From Pseudomonadota bacterium (GTDB lineage: Bacteria; Myxococcota_A; Bradymonadia; UBA4248), in the NCBI GenBank assembly GCA_017441205.1, contig JAFRYG010000033.1, positions 1 to 32,960 of the forward strand: a DNA stretch of 32,960 nt. Direction: 5' to 3'. Each line of letters starts with the position of its first letter. Position 1 is the stretch's first letter. Below, in pieces: positions 1 through 7,999 of the stretch. The notes beneath the pieces were generated by a model. That model was not told the DNA's origin. It ran no database searches and saw only the letters and a program-made list of their open reading frames with translations. Both the position numbers and the translations under genes were made by a program.

Positions 1-15
1 CACCCAACTTCCAAC

Positions 16-1413
16 TCATTTTCCGATGCAGAAATGGGAGAATATTTCGTTGATGATGTCTTCGGAAGCGAATTCGCCGGTGATGAGAGAGAGCTGCTGT
101 GCAGCGTCGTGCAAATCGGCGGCAATACATTCCGCAGGCATATTATGATTGAGTGAATCGAGTGATCTGCGGATTGCGGCAGCGGCATTATTGAGATGGC
201 TGATGTGCCTCTGGGATGTAATGAGGGTCACATTTTCGAAGTGTGATGTGATATTTTGGGCAGTCCGGACGAGGGCATTTTCGAATTCAGCGAGTCCCTG
301 TCGGTTTATGACAGAGATATCGTAGATGGTAAGATCGTTTTGAGCTGCGAAATCATTGATTTTGTTTGAAATTTTTGGTCTGTCCTTCAAATCGGCTTTT
401 GTGCGCACGAGCATGAGCTTTTTATTTTGGAGTGCGTTATTGAGGGCATCCGTGCAGCGTTCATTGAGTTCCGTGAGGATATTGTCGTCGTTGGAGCAGC
501 CGTCGAAGAGTACGACCAGGATATCTGCAGTCATGATTTGATCGCGGGTGCGTTCGATGCCGAGGGATTCGATGGGATTATCCGAATCGGTGATGCCAGC
601 AGTATCGATGAGACAGAATGTCTGCTGCTGCAGATTGAGCGTGGATTCGATGGTATCAGTCGTCGTTCCTGCGATTTGGGTGACGATGGCCCTTTCGTGT
701 CCGAGCAAAGTGTTGAAAAGACTTGATTTTCCTGCGTTTGGCTGACCGACGAAGACGGTTCGGAATCCGCCTGCCCTGTATTGTTCGTGAGCGCGTTTCA
801 TTCGGTCGATTTGATCGAGAAGGATTTGTGATTCATTCCGGATTCTGTCGACGGGCATCGGGGCGAGTTCTTCTTCGGCGGAAAAGTCGATGGTAGCTTC
901 GATTGCGCATAGGAGGGACAGGACGCAAGCGCGCAGTTCGCTGACGGATTTGGAGACGGACCCGGAGAGCTGTCTTTGTGCTTCGCTGCACTGCATTTCG
1001 TTTTGAGCGTGAATGACATCCATGATGGCTTCGGCCTGTGCGAGGTCGAGTTTTCCGTTGAGGAATGCGCGTTTTGAGAATTCCCCGGGTTCAGCGGGTT
1101 CTGCGCCGGCTTCACAGAGTGCATTGAGGACGCGGGACAGATTGACGAGTCCGCCGTGCGCGTAGATTTCGACGGAATCCTCGCCTGTAAAGCTGTTTGG
1201 TGCTTTGAACCAGCATACGAGGACGTCGTCGATTTTATTTCCGTGAACGTCGAACAAAGTTCTGGCGTGCATGGTTCTTGGGCGAAGCGAGGAATTGTGC
1301 AGGCATTTGGAGATGATCGTCAGTGCGTGATTGCCTGTCATCCGGACGATACCGATGGCTGCGGGTGTTTGTCCCGAAGAGATTGCGGCGATAGTTTTTT
1401 CGAACTGAATCAT
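16..1413 (-). CDS. mnmE: tRNA uridine-5-carboxymethylaminomethyl modification GTPase MnmE (TrmE)
   Basis: This is a potassium-dependent GTPase that works with MnmG to install the cmnm5 group on wobble uridine 34 of several tRNAs. Counting from the ATG at 1413 the protein has 465 residues, the normal family length. The N-terminal folate-binding domain is followed by a helical domain with an inserted G domain. The P-loop GQPNAGKSS lies at 223-231 and keeps the Asn used as a potassium ligand. Switch I reads GTTTD at 249-253, where E. coli has GTTRD. DTAG is at 270-273, a TKAD guanine-specificity motif follows, and the C-terminus is the diagnostic FCIGK. The ATG has an upstream GGA; a TTG 12 bases upstream extends the frame but has no ribosome-binding site. 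It lies 193 bp downstream of the lipoprotein gene, across palindromic repeats, so it may have its own transcript. Confidence 0.96.
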   Translation of the reverse strand: MIQFEKTIAAISSGQTPAAIGIVRMTGNHALTIISKCLHNSSLRPRTMHARTLFDVHGNKIDDVLVCWFKAPNSFTGEDSVEIYAHGGLVNLSRVLNALCEAGAEPAEPGEFSKRAFLNGKLDLAQAEAIMDVIHAQNEMQCSEAQRQLSGSVSKSVSELRACVLSLLCAIEATIDFSAEEELAPMPVDRIRNESQILLDQIDRMKRAHEQYRAGGFRTVFVGQPNAGKSSLFNTLLGHERAIVTQIAGTTTDTIESTLNLQQQTFCLIDTAGITDSDNPIESLGIERTRDQIMTADILVVLFDGCSNDDNILTELNERCTDALNNALQNKKLMLVRTKADLKDRPKISNKINDFAAQNDLTIYDISVINRQGLAEFENALVRTAQNITSHFENVTLITSQRHISHLNNAAAAIRRSLDSLNHNMPAECIAADLHDAAQQLSLITGEFASEDIINEIFSHFCIGK

Positions 1414-1435
1414 GAAAAAATCCAAAGGAATGAGG

Positions 1436-1457
1436 CGCGTATGCCGCAGGCATAGCG
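1436..1457 (+). repeat. Bulged-G palindrome, copy 1
   Basis: Imperfect palindrome just upstream of mnmE. The outer arms are CGC/GCG, a single G (1439) is unpaired, and the inner arms are TATGCC/GGCATA around a 3-nt loop. It belongs to the GC-G-TA...TA-GC family described in the findings. Confidence 0.6.
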
Positions 1458-1507
1458 ATCTACATGTGCTTTAATAGGCGATTTCAGACGGTATACGATG
1501 TCTTATT

Positions 1508-1588
1508 CGCGCTTTGCAGCGCGTTTGTTTGGTTTTGTACGCTTCGCGGCAGGGACGGATCAGTTCTATCCATAGCGGAGGATAGAAC
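1508..1588. repeat. Intergenic palindrome cluster sharing a 20-nt block with the 25.6 kb element
   Basis: The stretch between the lipoprotein gene and mnmE holds a small palindrome (CGCGC/GCGCG, 1508-1523) and a 9-bp perfect hairpin (GTTCTATCC/GGATAGAAC, 1563-1571 and 1580-1588). Between them is TTGTACGCTTCGCGGCAGGG (1535-1554), which recurs identically at 25681-25700, there also preceded by a CGCGCTTTGC palindrome. No U-tract follows the hairpin on either strand, so it is not a canonical intrinsic terminator. Confidence 0.6.
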
Positions 1589-1606
1589 AAAAGAGCAAAA
1601 TCCAAG

Positions 1607-2341
1607 TTACATCATTGAAGGCGTAGCAGGCAATCTTCTGTAAAAGCTGAAGATCGTCAAGACGTCCTTGAGTGCCTGAATACGTTCTTCTTCGTTGAGG
1701 AAGCGCGAGTCCATGACGAAGGCAGCGGGGGCATCAATGAATTGCAATGTGATGTATTTATTGAGTTCTTCCATGCTGAGCGTGTTTTGAGACAAGTCGA
1801 TAAACATGCCGGCGGGTCGTTCGGATCCTTCCTGTCCGCGCAGCGATCCCGGGGTAGGTGTTTTTTCGAAGAGGCATACCTTGTATCCGGGGTCTGTCGT
1901 ATATCTTGGCGGTTCGCCGGCCAGAGGCCCTGCCTGCGCGAATCTGCACGGACCGAAGGGGTGGCTGAAATCGATATTTTTGGCGTTATCACTCCATTCG
2001 AGGCGTGCGAAGACGATGGGGGCATCCTCGCCGGAGATGCATGAAAAAAAGAGTGATTTTGCGGGGTATTCGAGGGGGCATTCGATACCGGATCCGATGG
2101 GGATCGTCTTGGGGAGGCATTTCCCTGAGCCGGTCAGTTCGGATTGAATTTTGGGGCAATCGATGCGAGGAACCTGAATGAATTCGTATTTGACGGCGAT
2201 ATCGAGTTCATCCCATGCGAAATCGGTTTGATTGAGGATTTTGGGTTCCAGCGGCGGATCTTCCGGGGTGAGCAGGTTGCATGCATTTGCAGCGAGCAGA
2301 ATCGGAAAGATCAGAACTGAGGGGGATATATGAAGGTGCAT
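1607..2341 (-). CDS. Putative lipoprotein of unknown function
   Basis: The 244-residue product has a short hydrophobic N-terminus ending in LAANAC (Cys21), a weak lipobox, followed by a Pro/Asp/Glu-rich stretch. Together these suggest a signal-peptidase II substrate anchored in a membrane. The mature part has several further cysteines and no domain I recognise. The ATG lies 4 bp beyond the stop of the mannose-6-phosphate isomerase gene and no good Shine-Dalgarno is visible, so translational coupling to that gene is likely. I assign no function. Localisation is inferred from the N-terminus only. Confidence 0.75.
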   Translation of the reverse strand: MHLHISPSVLIFPILLAANACNLLTPEDPPLEPKILNQTDFAWDELDIAVKYEFIQVPRIDCPKIQSELTGSGKCLPKTIPIGSGIECPLEYPAKSLFFSCISGEDAPIVFARLEWSDNAKNIDFSHPFGPCRFAQAGPLAGEPPRYTTDPGYKVCLFEKTPTPGSLRGQEGSERPAGMFIDLSQNTLSMEELNKYITLQFIDAPAAFVMDSRFLNEEERIQALKDVLTIFSFYRRLPATPSMM

Positions 2342-2345
2342 AGAG

Positions 2346-3434
2346 TTATAGTCGGTGATTTGCGCAATCGTGGTAACATTCGGGCAGACAGTGGGCCATG
2401 TATATTTTAGCGTTATGTGCCGTGATGATGACTTCGCGTGCGGAGGCTGCGATTGCGCCGGATTCTCCGGCTCTGAGCTGGAATACTTCGCCTTCGACGG
2501 TGAGTTCCGCTGCGGATTGCATGACAGAAATGAATGTCAGCTCGCCGTGCATGATATTGGAGCATGTGCCGGTTCCGGAAATGATTCTGGCCATGAGAAA
2601 TGGTTTTTGTGAATAATCGACGATGCGCAGACTGTTTGAACTATATGTGACTGTTGGTATTGTGCGGCATCGCGTTTCGAGTTCCTTCCCTCTTGGTGCA
2701 TTGATATCGATATAGTTGAGGGCTTCGTCGAGGTGCAGCGGCCTTGGTACACCGTAGGGGAAGAGATTTCCGTTTTCGTCGTATTTTCTGTTCCAGTCGT
2801 GCAATCTGAGCGAGAGCGCTTTTTTTCCGGGCTGCATGAGCTGAGGTTCGAGCGCGCAGACCCCCGCGCCGAGCGCATGGATCGTGCATGGCGGAATGGT
2901 ATAGAGCTCACCGGTGGCAACCGGAACGAAGTGGAGGAGTGGTTTGAGGTCATCTCCGCGCTGGATCGTCTGAATAAAGTCATCGATCGTGACGTGTGGA
3001 GCGAGGCCGAGGTAGATGCCTGAATCAGAGTTGTGTGCGAGGATGAGCCATGATTCCCATTTTCCGCTTTGTCCCGGTGACAGATCGGAAGCTTCGATGG
3101 GGGGGTGGAGCTGGAGCGACAAATCGTAAGCGGCATCAATATATTTGACGAGCAAGGGGGATTGGGTTCCCCAGACATGTCTGTGTGCGCTGCTTAACCA
3201 GGAGGATGCCATTCGCGGCATGTTTAAAAAGTCTGCGAAGGTACCGTTGAACTCGCCGCGACAAAAACTTGGAAGTTCAGAAGAGGTAGAGAATTCCCAT
3301 GATTCGCCGATATGCGTCGGCAAAGACAGATTGAGATCTGCTTTGAGAAATTGCGCGATTCGATGGCCTGCCCAAGGTGTTCTCGTCTGCGTCGTAAAAT
3401 TGTCGGGTCTAAACTTTATGAATTTCGAATCCAT
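2346..3434 (-). CDS. manA: Mannose-6-phosphate isomerase, class I
   Basis: The product interconverts fructose-6-phosphate and mannose-6-phosphate, feeding GDP-mannose and surface polysaccharide synthesis. It shows the zinc-site signatures of type I phosphomannose isomerases in order: a QLHPP motif (Q-x-H), GKWESW (the K-x-E segment) and PPCTIHALGAG (the third histidine region). A cupin-like C-terminal domain follows. The chosen ATG at 3434 gives 362 residues and places MDSKFIKFRPDNF where the family begins. A GTG at 3479 would add 15 residues with no family similarity. Neither start has a clear ribosome-binding site. The lipoprotein gene follows after 4 bp, so the two are probably cotranscribed. 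The N-terminal half is somewhat divergent from E. coli ManA. Confidence 0.88.
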   Translation of the reverse strand: MDSKFIKFRPDNFTTQTRTPWAGHRIAQFLKADLNLSLPTHIGESWEFSTSSELPSFCRGEFNGTFADFLNMPRMASSWLSSAHRHVWGTQSPLLVKYIDAAYDLSLQLHPPIEASDLSPGQSGKWESWLILAHNSDSGIYLGLAPHVTIDDFIQTIQRGDDLKPLLHFVPVATGELYTIPPCTIHALGAGVCALEPQLMQPGKKALSLRLHDWNRKYDENGNLFPYGVPRPLHLDEALNYIDINAPRGKELETRCRTIPTVTYSSNSLRIVDYSQKPFLMARIISGTGTCSNIMHGELTFISVMQSAAELTVEGEVFQLRAGESGAIAASAREVIITAHNAKIYMAHCLPECYHDCANHRL

Positions 3435-3610
3435 GACGTTCACAAAAGAGGTTTCTGAACTTCTGACAAAAAAACACACTATTTCAAATATTCAGAATAT
3501 CAAAGAAAATAAGGCAATTTATTTGGAACTGTTATTGGGGGAGAAATGAGCTGCTCATTGCGAACTGAGGCGAATTGATTGGATTTTGGGGTAGGTGCGT
3601 ATTGGCGCGT

Positions 3611-3661
3611 GCTATCTCGCTGCAGAAACGCGCAGCGACGCGCTTCTGCAGCTCAATACGC
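3611..3661 (-). repeat. Bulged-G palindrome, copy 2 (inside element A)
   Basis: Long hairpin with arms GCTGCAGAA/TTCTGCAGC and an inner CGCG/CGCG, framed by GC-TAT on one side and ATA-C-GC on the other. The unpaired base (C at 3659, G on the minus strand) has the same position as in the other family members. Confidence 0.6.
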
Positions 3662-3667
3662 CCTGCG

Positions 3668-3693
3668 GGCGCGGCTATTTCATACGCCGCGCC
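3668..3693 (-). repeat. Bulged-G palindrome, copy 3 (inside element A)
   Basis: Perfect 8-bp outer stem GGCGCGGC/GCCGCGCC with inner TAT/ATA and one unpaired base (C at 3685, G on the minus strand). A clean example of the family architecture. Confidence 0.65.
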
Positions 3694-3840
3694 AACAGCG
3701 GCGCAGTGATTGTGATGAGTACCAAACATGGCTATTCAAAATCATTGCAGTAACGCGACATCGTTAAAGAAATCCTTTGGGACGCTGCGTTGCTGCGCAG
3801 GTTAAACGTATCCGATCCACCCTCTGACAGTACCGAATCA

Positions 3841-5103
3841 TTATTTTCGGGCGGATCCGACTTTGGCCCTGTGTTTTTCGGCTTCATCGGCGAGTCGATG
3901 GTATCGGTATTTTTTGAGGAACTGGTCGAACTGTTCGTATGCTTCAGTTTCGTCACCGAGGTTTTCGGCACAGATACCGCGGTAATACCGAGTGAATGCG
4001 TCCATTTCGGGGCTTAGATCAGATGGATTGATTTTGGAGAAATACCGCCTTGCGCCTTCGAAATCGCTGAGCTGGTAGAGCGACATTGCATAGTAGTAAT
4101 TGAGTCTGGGAGCGTAGGCGGTATTTTCCTTATAGGAGAGGCTTTTATAGAAAGCGTCGCGCGCCTGTTCGTAGTTGGATGCGTTATAGAGCATGACGCC
4201 GTCGTGGTATGCATTTTCGGCGAGTTTCCATCGGATGTCGTCGATTTTTGCTTCGAGCAGAGCTCTTTCAGCGGGATGTGTGAGCAGATCGATGACCTGC
4301 GTATATTTTTCGATGGATTCTTCGAACAGTCCCTCTTCAATTTTCTGATAAACTTCGAGTGCAGCAGCGGAACCGCGTTTTTCCTTTTCGAATTCATCCT
4401 CGAGGATGGTTTTGGCCTTTATGGCGTTTGCGTAAGTTTCCTGTTTGTATTTAAGATCAGTAGCTTTGGCATCGTTTCGCATGTTGACGCCGATGATGAC
4501 ACCGATGACCGTGAGTACGGCGAGGATGGTGAATGCGATGCAAAGATTGAGGGCGTAGCGTTTTTGATTCTGGATATTGGTATTCTGCAGCTGATTGAGT
4601 GAATCGAGACATTTTTGGTTAATGTCACGCGATTGAGCGAGCAATTCCCTGAGCCGATCGAGATCAAGCGGAGCGGGTTCGGGTTCAGGCGTTTTTTGCT
4701 TATTTTGTTTTTTCTGAAGTTTGTGAGGCGCGATGGATTCGCGTGAAGCAACGGACTCGCGCTGTGCGATGGATTCGCGGGGTGAATCGTCATTTGGCGC
4801 GGTATTTTCGTCTGCATCATTTTTGATGCTGACATGCAGCTGATCGAGAGGTGACGAGGACTGCGAGGGAGTGGAATCCGGGGATTTGAGAGAGACTTCT
4901 TCGGGAATCGGATCCTGTGGGATGTTGTCGAGGAGGCTGCTGGCGGCAGGAAGGGCGTCGCCGGAATCGAACAGTACATCTCCGAGGAGATTTCCCGTAG
5001 AGTTGTGATCATTGACTGCCGGAAGATCGACGACGCTTGGTGCCGTTGATTTTTTACTTTTTCTTTTAAGTTTTCCGGGATGTATTTCGTTGAGATTATT
5101 CAT
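3841..5103 (-). CDS. Membrane-anchored TPR protein with Ser-rich cytoplasmic region
   Basis: From the ATG at 5103 the product has 420 residues. Residues 1-145 are low-complexity, Ser/Asp/Pro-rich and probably disordered. They include three RES(I/V)A repeats at 109-125. A predicted coiled region precedes one transmembrane helix at about 184-206. The C-terminal ~170 residues form helical TPR-like repeats (for example 296-325, 335-358 and 372-400) typical of YfgM/YbgF-like scaffolds. The start was chosen because AGG sits 7 bases upstream; an ATG at 5124 and a TTG at 5211 extend the frame without a ribosome-binding site. Orientation N-in, TPR-out is inferred. The neighbouring divergent PP2C phosphatase makes phosphorylation of the Ser-rich part an attractive but untested idea. 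Specific function unknown. Confidence 0.8.
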   Translation of the reverse strand: MNNLNEIHPGKLKRKSKKSTAPSVVDLPAVNDHNSTGNLLGDVLFDSGDALPAASSLLDNIPQDPIPEEVSLKSPDSTPSQSSSPLDQLHVSIKNDADENTAPNDDSPRESIAQRESVASRESIAPHKLQKKQNKQKTPEPEPAPLDLDRLRELLAQSRDINQKCLDSLNQLQNTNIQNQKRYALNLCIAFTILAVLTVIGVIIGVNMRNDAKATDLKYKQETYANAIKAKTILEDEFEKEKRGSAAALEVYQKIEEGLFEESIEKYTQVIDLLTHPAERALLEAKIDDIRWKLAENAYHDGVMLYNASNYEQARDAFYKSLSYKENTAYAPRLNYYYAMSLYQLSDFEGARRYFSKINPSDLSPEMDAFTRYYRGICAENLGDETEAYEQFDQFLKKYRYHRLADEAEKHRAKVGSARK

Positions 5104-5253
5104 GGAAGACCTGATATCAGACATAGTGGCATGCCCGTGTAACTGACGGGCAAGGCCTTTTAACAATTCGTGGTTTAAGTGACAAGACAATGAATGAACG
5201 TTGGGGTTCAATCATCGATCGTTGTGAGAAAACGTTTGATGTAATGCCAATAG

Positions 5254-5283
5254 TTGACAAAGTTTGGTTAAGAGGGGTAAAAA
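5254..5283 (+). promoter_or_regulatory. Candidate sigma-70 promoter for the PP2C gene
   Basis: A perfect TTGACA (5254-5259) is followed after 18 bp by TAAAAA (5278-5283). It lies in the divergent spacer between the TPR and PP2C genes, about 60 bp upstream of the PP2C ATG. The -10 matches at four of six positions. Confidence 0.5.
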
Positions 5284-5292
5284 GTCAGACGG

Positions 5293-5313
5293 CAGGCTTG
5301 TGCCTGATTTTTT
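5293..5313 (+). promoter_or_regulatory. Hairpin plus U-tract in the PP2C leader (possible attenuator)
   Basis: A 5-bp stem (CAGGC/GCCTG) with a TTGT loop is followed by A and seven T residues. It sits between the candidate promoter and the PP2C start codon. No plus-strand gene ends upstream, so it may attenuate rather than terminate. The stem is short and the evidence weak. Confidence 0.35.
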
Positions 5314-5341
5314 TATCGTATCGTGACCAGGGATAATAAAG

Positions 5342-6109
5342 ATGAGCATTCGGAAAGCAGGCGAAACGAACGTCGGCAGAAAACGCAACCACAATGAGGA
5401 CAGTTTTCTCATCGTACATGATCAACTTTTATATATCGTCGCCGATGGGATGGGCGGTCACGCAGCAGGCGAGGTTGCCAGTAAGATGGCAGTAGAGACA
5501 GTATCCCAGTTTTTTAAGGATACTGCGGAAGATGACGAGATAACCTGGCCATTTAAAATGGATCGCCAGAAAAAGTACGAAGAGAATCGTCTTGTAACTG
5601 CGATCAAATATGCAAATCTTCGCATCTATGAAGAAGCCCTTGCGAATGCCAAGAAAAAGGGCATGGGTACGACCATCGTTGCTGTCAATTTTACGAAAGA
5701 CGGCGTCTATATTGCGCATGTTGGTGACTCACGCATTTATCGTTTTCGCAATGGTACGCTGAAGCAAATGACAGAAGATCATTCGCTTCTGAATGACTAC
5801 ATTAAAATGAAGGTGTTGACGGAAGAGGAAATCAAGAATTTCCCGCATAAGAATGTTATCGTTCGTGCCCTTGGAATGAAGGATAATGTTCAGGTCGACA
5901 TCAGTTTTGAAGTTCCTCAGGATAAGGATATTTATCTGCTTTGTTCAGATGGTCTTTCGGGTGAAGTTCCCGATGAGCAGATGCAGGATCTTCTCCGTCA
6001 GTACGGGGATGATTTGAATGGTGCCGTATCGGCCCTCATTCAGCGCGCCTGTGACAATGGCGGCAAGGATAATGTCACCTGTGTACTGGCCCAGTATGTT
6101 GCCGACTGA
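5342..6109 (+). CDS. PP2C-family serine/threonine protein phosphatase
   Basis: This is a soluble 255-residue metal-dependent phosphatase of the Stp/PrpC type, which reverses Hanks-type kinase phosphorylation. Motifs appear in family order: R-x-x-NED near residue 17, VADGMGGHAAGE at about 33-44 with the metal-binding Asp-Gly, GMGTT near 107, HVGDSRIYR near 126, an EDHS segment, LLCSDGLS, and GGKDNVT near the end with the last metal-binding Asp. The ATG has AGGGA upstream at about 9 nt. It is divergent from the TPR protein gene and ends in a strong terminator, so it is probably monocistronic. No kinase gene is in the window. It is complete and of normal length for a single-domain PP2C. Confidence 0.95.
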   Translation: MSIRKAGETNVGRKRNHNEDSFLIVHDQLLYIVADGMGGHAAGEVASKMAVETVSQFFKDTAEDDEITWPFKMDRQKKYEENRLVTAIKYANLRIYEEALANAKKKGMGTTIVAVNFTKDGVYIAHVGDSRIYRFRNGTLKQMTEDHSLLNDYIKMKVLTEEEIKNFPHKNVIVRALGMKDNVQVDISFEVPQDKDIYLLCSDGLSGEVPDEQMQDLLRQYGDDLNGAVSALIQRACDNGGKDNVTCVLAQYVAD

Positions 6110-6136
6110 TGTACGCCAAAGATAATTGATTTAATA

Positions 6137-6164
6137 AAAGCCGCGCAGATGCGCGGCTTTTTTT
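6137..6164 (+). terminator. Intrinsic terminator after the PP2C gene, probably bidirectional
   Basis: A 10-bp stem (AAAGCCGCGC/GCGCGGCTTT) with a 4-nt loop is followed by four or more T residues. The A-run on the left gives a U-tract on the minus strand as well. It sits between the convergent PP2C and lipoprotein genes and can serve both. Confidence 0.88.
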
Positions 6165-6211
6165 GTTGGATCAGGTCTTATCAACACTCCGGCAGTACAA
6201 GCACCTTATCA

Positions 6212-6907
6212 TTATTGTTGGGAAGTGCAGACGGGAAATCTGGTGATAAACCAAGCGAGAGCAGCTCGCTCGGGGAGCGGCAAGGAATCGTCCTGAAAGA
6301 GCAGAGTACCGGCCATGGAGAAAGGGGATTCCAGTTCGATACCGTCGCATGTATTGGGTGAATTGGTATTGTCTTTGGCATCGTCCCCGACATCGGGATT
6401 GCATGTATTCGGGGATTTGGGTGGCGTTGCAGCGGTGATGGTAAATCTCCCGGCACGCGGAATCGTCTGAATGGATAAGCCGTTTGTTGCAACTGCACGT
6501 TTATTTTCGAGCGTATACGACACGTGATTCGAACCGTTGAATGTTTCGAATTTTCCCGGATCCAGGCAGTTCAATTCGAGGCGATCAGCACTCGCTATTG
6601 CATACTTCATTTGTGCTCCGCCGCCGTTATTTTCGATATGTCCAAGAATTTTTCCCGATTTCCGGATAATGACCTGATTCGGATTGCGGCGGACACTGAG
6701 TTTTATGGAACTATCACCGGTTCTGAGCGTCAATGTATTTCCCAGCTGTGCGAACGTCCATAGAGGATAATCCTTGTGGATCGGGCGATAGTGGTGCGTT
6801 TGATTATCCTCGGGGGTCAGGTAGTCAACCGCCGAAGGCATGGGGTCTGAATTGCCGCATCCAACAAGCAGGGTGAGTGAAAGAAAACACAGCGTCAGGT
6901 ATTTCAT
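6212..6907 (-). CDS. Putative lipoprotein of unknown function
   Basis: The 231-residue product begins with a clear lipoprotein signal: a charged start, a hydrophobic core and the lipobox LVGC with Cys17. The mature part is soluble and probably beta-rich; a few cysteines (for example in two NTCxxD/NTCDG segments) could form disulfides. No family is recognised. The ATG lies 12 bp downstream of the nusB stop, so it is the last gene of the rib-nusB run. Upstream Shine-Dalgarno complementarity is poor. An alternative overlapping minus-strand frame at 6181-6498 lacks a signal and was not chosen. Confidence 0.8.
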   Translation of the reverse strand: MKYLTLCFLSLTLLVGCGNSDPMPSAVDYLTPEDNQTHHYRPIHKDYPLWTFAQLGNTLTLRTGDSSIKLSVRRNPNQVIIRKSGKILGHIENNGGGAQMKYAIASADRLELNCLDPGKFETFNGSNHVSYTLENKRAVATNGLSIQTIPRAGRFTITAATPPKSPNTCNPDVGDDAKDNTNSPNTCDGIELESPFSMAGTLLFQDDSLPLPERAALAWFITRFPVCTSQQ

Positions 6908-6919
6908 GGGATAATGAAT

Positions 6920-7948
6920 TTATGCGACGGAAATATTGTTGTCGTTGCACAATTGCTGCAGGATACCATTGATGAAGTTCTTGCTTTGATCGGCACCAAA
7001 GATTTTGGCCAGCTCAACGGCTTCATTGATGAGAATTCTCGGCGTAGAAATGCGTTCAAAATAAAGCTCGTAGGTTGCGAGTCTGAGGATATTGAGATCG
7101 ACGAGCGCCATTCGCGGAATTCTCCATCGTTTGCTCGAATTCTGGATGAGTTCGTCCAATTGATCCCTGTGTTCAAGGATACTGCGGATATTGAGCGCAG
7201 CCTGGCAGAATGCGAATCTCCCTCGCGCATTGTAAGTACCATCGTCTGCAAAGAAGCCGTCGAATGGGAATTCATCGCGAATGAAATCGGGATCGGGGCA
7301 TGGTTGAACGAGCTGCATGACTTCACTCTGGAGTTCTTCGAGCGAGAGGGAAGGACTGTATTGAAGGAGATAGAGGGACGCGAGGACGATCATTCTCATC
7401 GCCTTTCGCAATCTCGTTCTTTGTCCGGCAATGAGCTGACATGCGTTTTTGGTAGTACCGCGCAATTTGGGATTCAGCATGGATGTCGTTCGAATGATGG
7501 CATCTTCGGTGAGCTGTGCAGAGGAAGATTTCAGGTTTGCCATAAATTCGAGGGCAAGCACGCGCAGGGAAGCTTCTCTCCATGGGAGGATTTCGTATCC
7601 CTCAGTGTGCGTCGTCTGCATGATTTCATCGAGGAGTTCATCCGTGATGTCCTGATATGGGGCATGTCGCATGGCCATGGCTTCGGCCTGATTCAAATCT
7701 GCTTTTGGAAAGCAGATTTTCAGGAGGGAGCGAATATCTTTTTTTTGTGAAGGTTTTTCTGAGAAGCGTGCGATGCTTTCATTGGCCTGCGATTGTTCGG
7801 AAAGATAGTTTTTGAGCATGCAGAGCAGATCTGCATAGTCATTATCTTTGCTGGCAATGAAAAACCATGCGGCAGCCGCAGAACGGGTCTGCGTCTGTTC
7901 CGGAGTCAGGGGAGAGGGAGACCATGCAGAATTGGTATGATTAGTCAT
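6920..7948 (-). CDS. nusB: Transcription antitermination factor NusB with a long N-terminal extension
   Basis: The last ~160 of 342 residues are NusB: a helical RxRLRKAMRMIVLASLYLLQY start near 180, the long helix through FCQAALNIRSILEHRDQLDELI, and the signature region WRIPRMALVDLNILRLATYEL followed by PRILINEAVELAKIFGADQSKNFINGIL. NusB binds boxA RNA with NusE (S10) during rRNA antitermination. NusB proteins are usually 130-160 residues, so residues 1-175 are extra. That part is helical and includes two segments (around 20-32 and 124-155) that look like the NusB first helix, hinting at internal duplication. ribH lies 51 bp upstream, the common ribH-nusB arrangement. No frameshift is needed; the whole frame is open from the ATG at 7948. 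Confidence 0.9.
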   Translation of the reverse strand: MTNHTNSAWSPSPLTPEQTQTRSAAAAWFFIASKDNDYADLLCMLKNYLSEQSQANESIARFSEKPSQKKDIRSLLKICFPKADLNQAEAMAMRHAPYQDITDELLDEIMQTTHTEGYEILPWREASLRVLALEFMANLKSSSAQLTEDAIIRTTSMLNPKLRGTTKNACQLIAGQRTRLRKAMRMIVLASLYLLQYSPSLSLEELQSEVMQLVQPCPDPDFIRDEFPFDGFFADDGTYNARGRFAFCQAALNIRSILEHRDQLDELIQNSSKRWRIPRMALVDLNILRLATYELYFERISTPRILINEAVELAKIFGADQSKNFINGILQQLCNDNNISVA

Positions 7949-7999
7949 GATGTTATTAATCTATGCGTTGAATAAGTTGCCGGAATATGAAGGAAATCG

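Larger units (their letters stand above)
3558..3767. repeat. Composite intergenic repeat element, copy A
   Basis: The left end is TTGCGAACTGAGGCGAATTG (3558-3577), one base different from the heads at 25631 and 25926. The right end, roughly 3700-3767, is about 80% identical by eye to 25820-25885 and ends in TCGTTAA in both. The interior differs between copies and is made of palindromes, including two of the bulged-G type. The layout resembles bacterial interspersed mosaic elements or a MITE. No terminal inverted repeat or target-site duplication was confirmed. Confidence 0.75.
3435..3840. other. Intergenic region carrying a composite palindromic repeat
   Basis: About 400 bp separate manA from the TPR protein gene. 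Most of it is composite element A (3558-3767) and its nested palindromes. I find no convincing gene here: a minus-strand frame of 65 codons (3532-3729) runs through the repeat and is treated as a probable artefact. The AT-rich 60 bp directly upstream of manA (3435-3557) could hold its promoter, but no hexamer pair stands out. Confidence 0.7.

Noticed and set aside
1563..1588. Intrinsic terminator from the GTTCTATCC/GGATAGAAC hairpin
   Set aside because: No T-tract follows on the minus strand, the direction of transcription here.
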